A stretch of 64,000 nt of DNA from the NCBI RefSeq assembly GCF_900177665.1, contig NZ_FXAW01000010.1, positions 62,001-126,000 on the forward strand, in the 5' to 3' direction. Both the position numbers and the translations under genes were made by a program. Under the pieces are notes generated by a model, which made no database searches, was not told the DNA's origin, and saw only the letters and a list, made by a program, of their open reading frames with translations. Numbering within the stretch: the first letter of the stretch is position 1; every line of letters begins with the position of its first letter. The stretch comes from Marivirga sericea. Lineage in GTDB: Bacteria > Bacteroidota > Bacteroidia > Cytophagales > Cyclobacteriaceae. Below are positions 9,729 through 18,244 of the stretch, in pieces.

Positions 9729-9747
9729 GGGGTTTTGTTAGAACCCC
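9729..9747. terminator. Hairpin downstream of the DUF808 gene
   Basis: GGGGTT at 9729-9734 pairs with AACCCC at 9742-9747 with a 7-nt loop, about 45 bp beyond the DUF808 stop codon. There is no good U-tract on the minus strand, so a terminator role is only possible. Confidence 0.35.
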
Positions 9748-9792
9748 TTTGTAGGTCTTCAAACCGCTAGGTGTTTTCGTTCAAGAAAAAGA

Positions 9793-10680
9793 TTATTCTG
9801 ATCTGTTGGACTTAAGTTTTTTCAAAATGGCAGTTGCTAAATTCACTATCGGCAACATAAGTAGACCCACGATAAGCCCAATAATGAATTCGGTAATAAA
9901 GGATGGAACACTTGGCAGTAAATCATGCAAAAAGTGAATATTATGAGCAAAAATTCCACCGGAAACTAGAAGCAGCGCGATAGTGCCGATTACGGTTAAG
10001 CTTTTAATCACTTTAGGCAAAGCCTGTACTAAAAATTTCCCTACTTTATCTGAAAAACTATCCTCCTCCTCATTAATGTTGATCAATTTTACCCCAAACT
10101 CATCCATTCTTACAATTAGAGCAACTATTCCATAAACACCGACTGTAGCTAATAAGGCAATTATAGAAACGACCATAATTTGATTGAGCAAGCTTTCCTT
10201 TTCTACCGTGCCTAAAGCAATTATGATAATTTCCACTGATAAAATAAAATCGGTGACAATAGCGGATTTCACTTTTTCCTTTTCTTTGCTAAGTGCCTCT
10301 TCCTTGGTCAGTTTTTCAACTTTTTCTATTTTCTTTTTGGGCGTTCGATGGAAGAAATATGCATAGATTTTTTCCGCTCCTTCATAGGCTAGATATAATC
10401 CTCCTAGCAACAGAATGATGTGAATGGCCTCAGGGACAAATGCACTTAGTAAAAATGCCAGCGGTAAAATGATCAATTTATTTAAAAATGAACCTTTTGT
10501 GATGGCCCAAAGCACTGGAATTTCTCGTGAAGCCATAAAACCAGAAGCCTTTTCTGCATTTACTGCCAAATCATCACCGAGTATCCCAGCTGTTTTCTTA
10601 CCTGCCACTTTACTCAGCGTGGCCACGTCATCCATCAACATTGAAATATCATCCAGTAAAGCAAAAAATCCGGAAGCCAT
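9793..10680 (-). CDS. DUF808 family inner membrane protein (YedI-like)
   Basis: The 295-residue protein opens with the family hallmark MASGFFALLDDISMLMDDVA followed by KVAGKKTAGILGDDLAVNAE, and has about six hydrophobic segments (around 65-80, 87-103, 140-155, 168-190, 222-240 and 260-282). It matches E. coli YedI in length and layout. The family is found in many Proteobacteria and Bacteroidota, and its function is unknown. The gene stands alone with intergenic gaps on both sides. Membrane location is clear from the sequence. Confidence 0.9.
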   Translation of the reverse strand: MASGFFALLDDISMLMDDVATLSKVAGKKTAGILGDDLAVNAEKASGFMASREIPVLWAITKGSFLNKLIILPLAFLLSAFVPEAIHIILLLGGLYLAYEGAEKIYAYFFHRTPKKKIEKVEKLTKEEALSKEKEKVKSAIVTDFILSVEIIIIALGTVEKESLLNQIMVVSIIALLATVGVYGIVALIVRMDEFGVKLININEEEDSFSDKVGKFLVQALPKVIKSLTVIGTIALLLVSGGIFAHNIHFLHDLLPSVPSFITEFIIGLIVGLLMLPIVNLATAILKKLKSNRSE

Positions 10681-10881
10681 AGTCTATAAAATTAAAGTTA
10701 AGCGCAAGATAATAGGTAGTCTAATTTGACTCCCTCTTGCAAAAGAAAAATTTAAGCTACTTAAAGATGGCAAGGTGGAGTTGATTATGCAAATAAGGTG
10801 AAAAGCTTCGGCCTAAAATTTATGGCAGATCGGCTCAGTACTGTAGGGCTTTTTGAGTGGAATCAATGAAAATCTCTTATT

Positions 10882-10922
10882 AAAAAAGCCTGCTCCCTAC
10901 ATTTATCTGTAAAGAGCAGACT
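10882..10922 (-). terminator. Intrinsic terminator after the DJ-1/PfpI lipoprotein gene
   Basis: On the minus strand GTCTGCTC pairs with GAGCAGGC (one G-U pair), with an inner TACA/TGTA stem, and the hairpin runs directly into TTTTTT. It begins just after the stop codon at 10929 and marks the end of the OhrR-linked gene cluster. Confidence 0.85.
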
Positions 10923-10928
10923 TCCAAT

Positions 10929-11726
10929 TTATTGTTGTAATTTCTTTAATAAAAGCTCAGCTGCCTTTTTCGAAGAAGCTGGATTTTGTCCTGTGATTAA
11001 ATTACCATCTTCCACTACATGCACACTCCAGTTTTCCCCCTTCGTGAACGTACCTCCTTTTTCGGCTAACATATCTTCCAATAAGAATGGAACTACTTCC
11101 GTTAATTGAACTGCTTCTTCTTCTGAATTGGTGAAGCCGGTGACTTTCCTACCTTTTACTAAAGGCTCTCCATCTTTTCCTTTCACTTCTTTTAAAGCGG
11201 CTGGAGCATGGCAAACAAATGCCATTGGCTTGTTTTGCGCATTGAAAGTTTCAATCAACTCAATGGAAGTCTTATCTTCTGCTAAATCCCAAAGTGGGCC
11301 ATGGCCACCCGGATAAAAAACCGCATCATAATCTGCTGCATTTACCTCTGATAATTTCATGGTGTTGGCAATTCGATTCTGAGCTGTTTTATCATTATTG
11401 AAACGCTTTGTTGCTTCCGTTTGGCTTGCTTCCGTCTGACTCCTTGGGTCAATCGGTGCTTTACCCCCTTCCGGAGTCGCTATGGTTATTTCTACATTCT
11501 CATCTTTCAAGCTATAGTAAGGAGCAGCAAATTCTTCTACCCAAAAGCCTGTTTTTTCTCCTGTGTCGCCTAATTCATCATGAGAAGTTAAGACAAAAAG
11601 GACTTTTAGCTTTGCTGCTTTCTCTGTCTTTTCTTCGGTATTTTCGGTTTGCTTGCTATTGTTAGAATTGCATGCTGCTAATCCCATAACCGTCACTGCT
11701 AGTATTAATAATTTGATATTCTTCAT
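10929..11726 (-). CDS. DJ-1/PfpI superfamily protein exported as a lipoprotein
   Basis: The 265-residue protein carries a lipoprotein signal (MKNIKLLILAVTVMGLAAC, lipidated Cys19), a short linker rich in N, K, T and E, and a class I glutamine-amidotransferase-like domain of the DJ-1/PfpI/Hsp31 type. The nucleophile elbow is FVCHAPAAL with C172 and H173, preceded by YPGGHGPLWDL. An upstream acidic residue in FWVEEFAAPY may be the partner glutamate. Relatives act as glyoxalases, chaperones or deglycases and most are cytoplasmic, so an envelope location is unusual. The gene follows a CurA-like reductase gene by 24 bp and ends the cluster that starts with the OhrR-type regulator. An electrophile-detoxifying role is inferred from this context. 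Confidence 0.88.
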   Translation of the reverse strand: MKNIKLLILAVTVMGLAACNSNNSKQTENTEEKTEKAAKLKVLFVLTSHDELGDTGEKTGFWVEEFAAPYYSLKDENVEITIATPEGGKAPIDPRSQTEASQTEATKRFNNDKTAQNRIANTMKLSEVNAADYDAVFYPGGHGPLWDLAEDKTSIELIETFNAQNKPMAFVCHAPAALKEVKGKDGEPLVKGRKVTGFTNSEEEAVQLTEVVPFLLEDMLAEKGGTFTKGENWSVHVVEDGNLITGQNPASSKKAAELLLKKLQQ

Positions 11727-11750
11727 GTCTAATTTTACTTAAGTCTGTAA

Positions 11751-12752
11751 TTATAATTTAACAATCATTTTTCCCTTATTCTTTCCTTCGAAAAGATCTA
11801 AAAAGGCTTGTGGTATTTGGTCAAATCCTTCTTTGATCGTTTCAGTATAGTGTAGTTTTTCTTGTTTCAGCCATGCTGATAGTTGCTGAATGGCTTCTTT
11901 GTTTTTATTAGCATAATCTGTGACGATAAACCCTTGCATCAGAGAACTTTTCTTCACTAAAAAAGGCTGCACGCTGATACTCTTGGGCGCTTCGGTATTA
12001 TTATAAACCGAGATAGCTCCACAGTTAATCGTTCTTGAAAATTTATTGATGTTAAAGAGTACTGCATCTGAAATCTCTCCTCCCACATTGTCAAAATAGA
12101 TATCAACGCCATTAGGACATGCCTTTGCAATGGCTTCAGTCATATTTTTGGTAGTTTTATAATTGATGCCCTCATCAAAACCGAATTCAGATTTTAGCAT
12201 CTCTAGCTTTTCATCCGTTCCGGCAATACCCACAACATGTAATCCTAGAATTTTACCGATTTGGCCTACTACGCTTCCTACTGCCCCAGCTGCTCCTGAA
12301 ACCACTAAAGTTTCCTCTGCTTTTGGTTTCCCTATCTCCATCATTCCATGATAGGCAGTGAGTCCCGTCATACCTAGAATGCCCAAGTAAGCTGATAATG
12401 CCGCTTGATTAGGATCTACCTTCATCAGACCGGCTCCTTTTACTACTTGCTTTTCTTTCCAGTCCAATTCCCCTACTACAAAATCTCCTGTTGAAAATGC
12501 ATCATTCTTAGATTCTAGAACTTCTGCCACTATACCCGATTTATTCGGTTTATTAAGCTCGAATGGTGGCACATAAGAAGGAGCATCGCTCATTCTTCCT
12601 CTTAAATAAGGATCGACCGACACATATTTTGTCCCTAGCAAAAGCTCTCCTTGTCCTAATTCCGGGACTTCCGAGGTACTAAAGTCAAAGTCTGCTAACT
12701 TCGGCTGACCTGATGGTCTACTCTGTAAATTGATTGTTTTCGTGCTATTCAT
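11751..12752 (-). CDS. NADPH-dependent medium-chain reductase, CurA/leukotriene B4 dehydrogenase type
   Basis: This 333-residue zinc-independent member of the MDR superfamily shows the family start LQSRPSGQP, the segment VSVDPYLRGRMSD (about 49-61), and the dinucleotide-binding glycine motif SGAAGAVGSVVGQIGK (about 152-167). The domain order and length fit NADPH-dependent alkenal/one oxidoreductases and curcumin reductase, which reduce the double bond of reactive enones. It sits between an SDR gene and the DJ-1 lipoprotein gene on one strand, which supports a role in disposing of electrophiles. The substrate cannot be told from the sequence. Confidence 0.88.
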   Translation of the reverse strand: MNSTKTINLQSRPSGQPKLADFDFSTSEVPELGQGELLLGTKYVSVDPYLRGRMSDAPSYVPPFELNKPNKSGIVAEVLESKNDAFSTGDFVVGELDWKEKQVVKGAGLMKVDPNQAALSAYLGILGMTGLTAYHGMMEIGKPKAEETLVVSGAAGAVGSVVGQIGKILGLHVVGIAGTDEKLEMLKSEFGFDEGINYKTTKNMTEAIAKACPNGVDIYFDNVGGEISDAVLFNINKFSRTINCGAISVYNNTEAPKSISVQPFLVKKSSLMQGFIVTDYANKNKEAIQQLSAWLKQEKLHYTETIKEGFDQIPQAFLDLFEGKNKGKMIVKL

Positions 12753-12881
12753 GAATTATTTCTACTATTTACTACTGTTATATATCTTTTCGTGTGCATG
12801 AATGATAGGTGCAAGAGCTTTCAAAGCGGTTACATCTGCACCTTTGTTAAATTATCTAGCTTGCTATCGGGCAACTCGCAT

Positions 12882-13520
12882 TTAAGCCTGGCGCACTGCC
12901 TTTGCCACAGCTTCCTCACCGGCTACTATTTCAAAAACTTGATTCTCCATGATACCGTCTTCCAAGACTTCCACCAACGTTTTGGCAACATCTGCTCTTG
13001 TAATTTCTCCAAAGCTTTCTAACTTTTGCTTAAGCTTAATTTTGCCTGTTCCTTCTTCATCCGTTAATGCACCTGGCCGCACTATGCTATAAGTCAATCC
13101 ACTGTCTTTCAGATATTCATCGGCATTCTGTTTTGCCTTCAGGTACTCTTCCATCTCTTCACTTATAGAAGGGTTATCTGCACCCATAGTACTTAGCATC
13201 ACAAATTTCTTTACTCCAGCATCATTTGCTACCTTGGTCAATTTTTTGGCTCCTTCCTGATCAACTCCTATGACATTCTTGCCTTTTGATCCAGCCGCAA
13301 AAATCACCTTATGTACATTTTTTACAACATGGCTTATCTCCTCTTCCAAATCACCAAGCACTGCTGTGACCTGCTCCTGTTCAAATTGCTCCTTTTGAGC
13401 CTGCTTTCTCACCATAGCTATAGGTGTGTAGCTTTCAGACGCTTTTAGTAAATCCACAACAATTCGTCCAGTAGTGCCATTGGCACCTGCTATCAATACA
13501 TTTTGTTTTTCTTTAGTCAT
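12882..13520 (-). CDS. Atypical SDR family NAD(P)-binding protein (NmrA/YwnB-like)
   Basis: The 212-residue protein is a single Rossmann domain with the glycine motif GANGTTGRIVVDLL (about 12-25), an acidic region after the second strand, VIFAAGSKGK (about 73-82), VMLSTMGADNP and the YSIVRPGALTDEEGTG segment typical of atypical SDRs related to NmrA and YwnB. It lacks a classic YxxxK catalytic pair in the usual place, so it may be a redox sensor or a reductase with another mechanism. It is the first gene after the OhrR-type regulator, 92 bp downstream on the same strand. Confidence 0.87.
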   Translation of the reverse strand: MTKEKQNVLIAGANGTTGRIVVDLLKASESYTPIAMVRKQAQKEQFEQEQVTAVLGDLEEEISHVVKNVHKVIFAAGSKGKNVIGVDQEGAKKLTKVANDAGVKKFVMLSTMGADNPSISEEMEEYLKAKQNADEYLKDSGLTYSIVRPGALTDEEGTGKIKLKQKLESFGEITRADVAKTLVEVLEDGIMENQVFEIVAGEEAVAKAVRQA

Positions 13521-13612
13521 ATTATTATTAGTTATGAAAATTAAGATTTAATCCAACTGCTGATTTAAGCAGCTGCTTTGATAGTACCGTTTTGAAATAT
13601 GAAGCGTAGGTG

Positions 13613-14038
13613 CTATTGAGCTTTTTGTAAAATTTTATTAACTACGCTTTTTAGTTCCTGCAAATCCTCAATTCGAGCATCTAAAGCTTTTACCAACTGT
13701 TCGGGTGTAGAGCGCGCTTTCTCCTCCAAAGATTTCCCTAAATCCGTCAAAGAAATTAAAACCACTCGCTCATCTTCAGTACTGCGAACTCTATTAATCA
13801 GCTTTTTTTGTTCCATCCTTTTTAAGAGCGGTGTTAGTGTTCCATTATCCAAATGAAGTTTTTGTCCTAATTGATTTACGGACTGTTGCTCCCATTCCCA
13901 TAAGACTAACAATACCAAGTATTGCGGGTAAGTTATACCTAACTTATTGAGAAGTGGTCGGTACAAACTGGTAATCTCTCTTGAAAGCGCATATACGGGA
14001 AAACAGATTTGTGTTTCTAACTTTAATGGGTCGTCCAT
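13613..14038 (-). CDS. OhrR-type MarR family peroxide-sensing transcriptional regulator (1-Cys)
   Basis: From the ATG at 14038 this is a 141-residue winged-helix repressor. It aligns with Bacillus OhrR: C12 corresponds to the sensing Cys15, and Y26 and Y37 to the Cys-contacting tyrosines 29 and 40, all at identical spacing. The DNA-binding part reads LHLDNGTLTPLLKRMEQ and the wing contains the basic/acidic STEDERVVLISLT. No other cysteine is present, so it is of the one-Cys class. I preferred the ATG at 14038 over 14173 because family length fits and a palindromic operator lies just upstream of it. It probably represses itself and the stress genes that follow. No ohr/osmC gene is adjacent, which is odd for OhrR. 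Confidence 0.88.
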   Translation of the reverse strand: MDDPLKLETQICFPVYALSREITSLYRPLLNKLGITYPQYLVLLVLWEWEQQSVNQLGQKLHLDNGTLTPLLKRMEQKKLINRVRSTEDERVVLISLTDLGKSLEEKARSTPEQLVKALDARIEDLQELKSVVNKILQKAQ

Positions 14039-14064
14039 TCTTAACTTCTTGCTTAATTCTAATT

Positions 14065-14082
14065 TATATTTTGCACAATATA
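14065..14082. promoter_or_regulatory. Candidate OhrR operator
   Basis: TATATTTTGCACAATATA is a near-perfect 18-bp palindrome (8 of 9 positions per half) centred about 35 bp before the chosen start of the OhrR-type gene. The AT-rich half-sites separated by a GC centre resemble MarR/OhrR operators. This is inference from position and symmetry. Confidence 0.45.
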
Positions 14083-14282
14083 CTTTTACACGATGTATTT
14101 GAGTATAAGGTTGTAAAAGATTCACGTTTTCCGGAAGATCAAGGTCAGCAAAGCCTAAGATGTTATCTTTCACTAAAAACTATATTGCTTTTTAATTTCT
14201 TCTGCTTTAACTTGGGAAGTTAATTACGGCAAGACATGGCAGACTTAGAACTGCCACTCATTACCTACAAATTCTTATCACT

Positions 14283-14813
14283 ATGTTCCAATCTATCCGA
14301 AATACACACTTAGCATTTACAAGTGGCCTGCTATTCTTCACCATTGTGCTATTTAGCTGTAGTTCTGACGAAAATAATCTTGACCCAGATATTGATAGTT
14401 CAATTGAAGTGAATCTAGACATTAACGCTATCATGAAAATGATTAATGACGAGAGAGCAAATGGAACTGATTGCGGATCTAAAGAAAACAGTCCTGTAGA
14501 AAAACTTCTTTGGAGTGATGATTTAGCCGAGGCCGCCTTAGCTCATAGTAATGATATGCAAATCAACGATTATTTTAGCCATACATCTGAAGATGGCCGT
14601 AAATTCCAGGACAGAGTGCGCGAGACAAACTTTAGTGGTACCGCAATTGGTGAAAATATTGCTATCGGATATTCTACGGAATCAGCAGTAATTCAAGGAT
14701 GGATGGAAAGTGATGGCCACTGTAACAATATTATGAAAAGTAATGCTAACGTAATTGGAGTAGCTCGTTCTGATGAGGGAGCCTACTGGACCATGATACT
14801 TGGTAGTGAATAG
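14283..14813 (+). CDS. CAP (SCP/PR-1) domain lipoprotein
   Basis: The 176-residue protein has a lipoprotein signal ending LFSC (Cys at about residue 26), an acidic linker, and a CAP domain from about residue 45 to the end. Recognisable CAP segments are the helix LAEAALAHSNDMQINDYFSH, the motif GENIAIGY, and VIQGWMESDGHCNNIM, followed by GVARSDEGAYWTMILG. Bacterial CAP proteins are secreted or surface-bound and mostly of unknown activity. The gene is divergent from the OhrR-type regulator, with which it shares a 240-bp upstream region, and convergent with the M13 peptidase gene. Confidence 0.9.
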   Translation: MFQSIRNTHLAFTSGLLFFTIVLFSCSSDENNLDPDIDSSIEVNLDINAIMKMINDERANGTDCGSKENSPVEKLLWSDDLAEAALAHSNDMQINDYFSHTSEDGRKFQDRVRETNFSGTAIGENIAIGYSTESAVIQGWMESDGHCNNIMKSNANVIGVARSDEGAYWTMILGSE

Positions 14814-14940
14814 ATGAATTGATAAAGCATCAGGAGTTAGACCTAACAGACCATTCGATTATTTTATAGCCCCCATCATAAGCTCTTGGGTGAATTCATT
14901 TGACTTTGGTAAGGAAGATGTCAATATTAACAATTGAACT

Positions 14941-14971
14941 TAAAAAATGAGCGCAAGCTTTTGCTGCGCTC
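14941..14971 (-). terminator. Intrinsic terminator of the M13 peptidase gene
   Basis: GAGCGCA at 14949-14955 pairs with TGCGCTC at 14965-14971. On the minus strand the hairpin is followed by a run of T (six A on the + strand at 14942-14947). It lies 30 bp after the stop codon at 15001. Confidence 0.85.
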
Positions 14972-15000
14972 AATTCCAGCAACTGATAATAAATATTAGC

Positions 15001-17022
15001 CTACCAAACCGCTACTCTATCTTGTTCTGTCAAGTACATGCTGTCACTTGGGGTTATATCAAAAGCAGCATAAAAAGCAGGGATATTCATTAATGGTCCA
15101 TTTACTCGCCACATCGGAGGTGAATGCGAATTAGTTTTAATCCATAAACGAAGATATTCCTCTTTCATTTTTACTCTCCAAATTCTAGCTAATGACATGA
15201 AAAAGCGCTGATCTGGAGTAAAACCATCAATTTTGGTCGTGTCTTGTCCCTGCTTGGTCATTTTAAAGGCATCATATGCTACTGCCAACCCGCTTAAATC
15301 TGCAGTATTTTCACCTACTGTCATGGCGCCATTAATATGCAAAGTGTCCAAAACTGTAAAGCTACTGTAAAGGTCTACTACTGCTTGAGTCCTTGCATTA
15401 AACTCCTCATAATCGGCTTTGGTCCACCAATTATTTACATTACCGTCTTTATCAAATTGTGCTCCTTGATCATCAAAGGAGTGTGTCAATTCATGGCCGA
15501 TCACCATACCGATTCCACCATAATTTAAAGCATCATCGGCTTCATAATCGAAATACGGGGGCTGTAAAATTCCTGCAGGAAACACAATTTCATTGGCAGA
15601 AGGATTATAATAGGCTGTTACTGTTGAAGGTGTGGTATACCATTCCTTTCTATTGACTGGCTGCCCCAATTTTGCAACATTATATTCATATTCAGCTTTT
15701 GTGGCAGAAAGTATATTGGCAAAATAATCAGTAGGCACTATGTTTAGATTGCTATAATCTCTCCATTCATCAGGATAACCAATTTTCTTGGTGATGGCGA
15801 ATAATTTTTCCTTCGCTTTCACTTTTGTACTATCGGTCATCCATTCCAGCTCATCTATGCGATTGGCGTAAGCCTTTTGTGCATTTTCTACTAGTTCAAA
15901 CATGCGTTTTTTAGCCGACTCAGGAAAATACTTCTTCACATACAGTTGCCCTAAAGCTTCACCCAACATATTGTCTACCTCACTCGCCATTTTTTCACCT
16001 CTTGTTCTTTGAATTGCTTGTCCAGAGATCACTTTGGTGTAGGCAAACTGTGCATCTACAAAATCATCGCTCAGATGTTCTGCATAATTTCGCAGACTTG
16101 TCGCTTTCAAATATAGTTTCCACTCTTCAACAGGAATACTGACCAACAGCTCATTTAACTTTTCGTAATAGGCGGGTTGCCCTACATCAACTGAATCCGT
16201 TTTAGCTCCCATCTTTTTCAGCAATTCATTCCACCCAATATTGGGTTGCATTTCATCTAAATCTAATACAGAGAATTTATTGTAATTAGCTTTCACATCC
16301 CGTAACTCTACTCTTGTTTTATGTGATGCTGCAATTTCTTTCTCAATTTCGTAAACTGTATTTGCTTTTTTTGTTGCCTGATCCGATGGAGTACCGCTTA
16401 ATTCAAAAAGAGTAGCCAGATACTTTTTATAAGCCTTTTGAATCCCGGCAGTTGAGCTATTGTCTTCGAAGTAATAATCTCGGTTGGGCAAGCCTAGTCC
16501 AGTTTGGTAGGCATGAGCAATATTGATTTTACTATTTTTGTCATCAGGTCCAACATAAAAACCAATAATAGAATTGTTTTGCTGCTTTGCTTGCCCTGCT
16601 ACATAATTCATTAAAGAGGGAACATCGGTCACAGCTTCAACTTCTGTAAGAATAGGTTGAAGGGGTTGATAGCCTTTTTTATTGATAGCAGCTGTATTCA
16701 TTCCAGCTGCATAAAAGGCCCCAACTTTTTGTTCGATACTCCCTTTAGCATTGTCAAACTTTGATACGCTATCCAATAGATGTTGAAGGCGCAGTCGTTG
16801 AGGATAATTCATAAAACGGTAAGCACCCACTCCGGCTTGTGTTTCGGGAATGGAAACAGAATCGTACCAAATCCCATTAACATATTGGAAAAAATTATCA
16901 CCAGGATTTCTAGTGGAATCTATTCCTTCTATAGTAATAATTTTTGTGGCGGTTTCCTGTTTTTGATCCGCACAGCCCAGTAGTACTAGGGCAGCAGTGA
17001 TTAATGTTAAAAATGATTTCAT
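15001..17022 (-). CDS. M13 family zinc metallopeptidase (neprilysin/PepO-like) lipoprotein
   Basis: The 673-residue protein has a lipoprotein signal (MKSFLTLITAALVLLGC), the large N-terminal M13 helical domain, and the C-terminal catalytic domain. The zinc motif HELTH lies at about residues 508-512 in GMVIGHELTHSFDDQGAQFD, and the third ligand is in GENTADLSG about 60 residues later. The C-terminus (RVAVW) has the conserved terminal aromatic of the family. Length fits the usual 650-700. It should cleave oligopeptides at the cell envelope. It stands alone on the minus strand with a terminator downstream. Confidence 0.93.
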   Translation of the reverse strand: MKSFLTLITAALVLLGCADQKQETATKIITIEGIDSTRNPGDNFFQYVNGIWYDSVSIPETQAGVGAYRFMNYPQRLRLQHLLDSVSKFDNAKGSIEQKVGAFYAAGMNTAAINKKGYQPLQPILTEVEAVTDVPSLMNYVAGQAKQQNNSIIGFYVGPDDKNSKINIAHAYQTGLGLPNRDYYFEDNSSTAGIQKAYKKYLATLFELSGTPSDQATKKANTVYEIEKEIAASHKTRVELRDVKANYNKFSVLDLDEMQPNIGWNELLKKMGAKTDSVDVGQPAYYEKLNELLVSIPVEEWKLYLKATSLRNYAEHLSDDFVDAQFAYTKVISGQAIQRTRGEKMASEVDNMLGEALGQLYVKKYFPESAKKRMFELVENAQKAYANRIDELEWMTDSTKVKAKEKLFAITKKIGYPDEWRDYSNLNIVPTDYFANILSATKAEYEYNVAKLGQPVNRKEWYTTPSTVTAYYNPSANEIVFPAGILQPPYFDYEADDALNYGGIGMVIGHELTHSFDDQGAQFDKDGNVNNWWTKADYEEFNARTQAVVDLYSSFTVLDTLHINGAMTVGENTADLSGLAVAYDAFKMTKQGQDTTKIDGFTPDQRFFMSLARIWRVKMKEEYLRLWIKTNSHSPPMWRVNGPLMNIPAFYAAFDITPSDSMYLTEQDRVAVW

Positions 17023-17132
17023 AGTGAAGAGTATCGTTTCAATTGAGCTTTAAAAGCTATCAAGATACGGATTTTTCATGACATGATTAACTATTATTGA
17101 TGGAAACGGCAATCACAAATGCTTAGTAATAA

Positions 17133-18098
17133 TCAAAGTTTTATTACCACCTTGCCTGTATGCTTAGCTTCTCCAAAATATTGAATCAATCGGGGGATTT
17201 CTTCCAAACCATAGGGCCCGTCAATGGAAGGTTTGATTATCCCATCAGCATATAATTTATTAATGACATCCAACCCTTGATTGGGTTTTAGGGCCAAGAG
17301 CTGAAACTTCTTTTGAGTTAACAAAGAAACTAAACCACTGCTTAAACCAAAGAGTATTAAATTACCAGCTGTACCGCCAACCGTAATGTATTTCCCTTTT
17401 GGCTTCAAGGCTTTTGCATAGGACCAAGTTGCCTGAGAAGTTTTGGCGTCTAGAATCAAATCATAGCGTTCGTCTCTTTTCGTGAAATTCTCTTTTTTAT
17501 AATCAATGACCTCGTCATAACCTATGGTCTTCATATTTTGCAACTTTTCGCCAGTATCAACACCCATTACTTCTGCATCATACATTTTCGCTATTTGCAA
17601 GGCAAATGTACCTACTCCTCCACCAGCACCATTTATTAGAATTTTCTGGCCTTTCTGAATTTTTCCCTTCTCTACTAATCCTTGATAAGCTAGCAATGCG
17701 GCATGAGGTATGGCCGTTGCTTCTTCAAAAGGCATCACATCTGGTTTTAGCACCAATGCTTTTTCATTGATTGCAACGTACTCAGCAAAGCTGCCGAAAC
17801 CATATTCAGAAATATCTCCATAAACTTTATCACCTTTTTTAAATTGTGTAACAGCCTCTCCAATATCATCAATTACACCCGATAATTCCATTCCAGCAAT
17901 AGCGTGCTTAGGTTTCCATATGCCGTATAGTAATCGATATAAAAAAGGTTTACCTCTCACCATACTCCAGTCATAATCATTGATAGCTGTTGCATGAATT
18001 TTCACTAAGACTTCATCCTTGGTTGGAATTGGGGTGGGTACCTCTTTGATTTCCAAATTTTCTGGTGAAGTATAATGTGGAGAATAAATAGCTTTCAT
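17133..18098 (-). CDS. Medium-chain dehydrogenase/reductase, quinone-oxidoreductase-like
   Basis: This 321-residue MDR protein has the GroES-like N-domain (VLVKIHATAINDYDWSMVRG, GMELSGVIDDIGEAV) and a Rossmann domain with INGAGGGVGTFALQIAK (about 154-170). It lacks the cysteines and histidines of the zinc-containing alcohol dehydrogenases, so it is most likely an NADPH-dependent quinone or enone reductase. Its neighbours are the M13 peptidase and an alpha/beta hydrolase, each separated by more than 100 bp, so it is probably a single-gene unit. It is a second MDR enzyme near the OhrR cluster, but no link is shown. Confidence 0.87.
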   Translation of the reverse strand: MKAIYSPHYTSPENLEIKEVPTPIPTKDEVLVKIHATAINDYDWSMVRGKPFLYRLLYGIWKPKHAIAGMELSGVIDDIGEAVTQFKKGDKVYGDISEYGFGSFAEYVAINEKALVLKPDVMPFEEATAIPHAALLAYQGLVEKGKIQKGQKILINGAGGGVGTFALQIAKMYDAEVMGVDTGEKLQNMKTIGYDEVIDYKKENFTKRDERYDLILDAKTSQATWSYAKALKPKGKYITVGGTAGNLILFGLSSGLVSLLTQKKFQLLALKPNQGLDVINKLYADGIIKPSIDGPYGLEEIPRLIQYFGEAKHTGKVVIKL

Positions 18099-18244
18099 AG
18101 AATATGGAAATTATTGGTTTTGAAACGAAACAAAAAACACTAATGAAGATAGCCATTTAATTTCATGATTGTAAAAGTCATGCATTTTCAAAGCAAATTA
18201 GGCGCCCATTCATGATAAAAATATCATTGGCTGTCGTATTTAAA

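Noticed and set aside
13613-14173. Longer form of the OhrR-type protein starting at 14173
   Set aside because: The extra 45 residues have no family similarity, the 14038 start gives exact OhrR spacing of the sensing cysteine, and the candidate operator would lie inside the longer frame.
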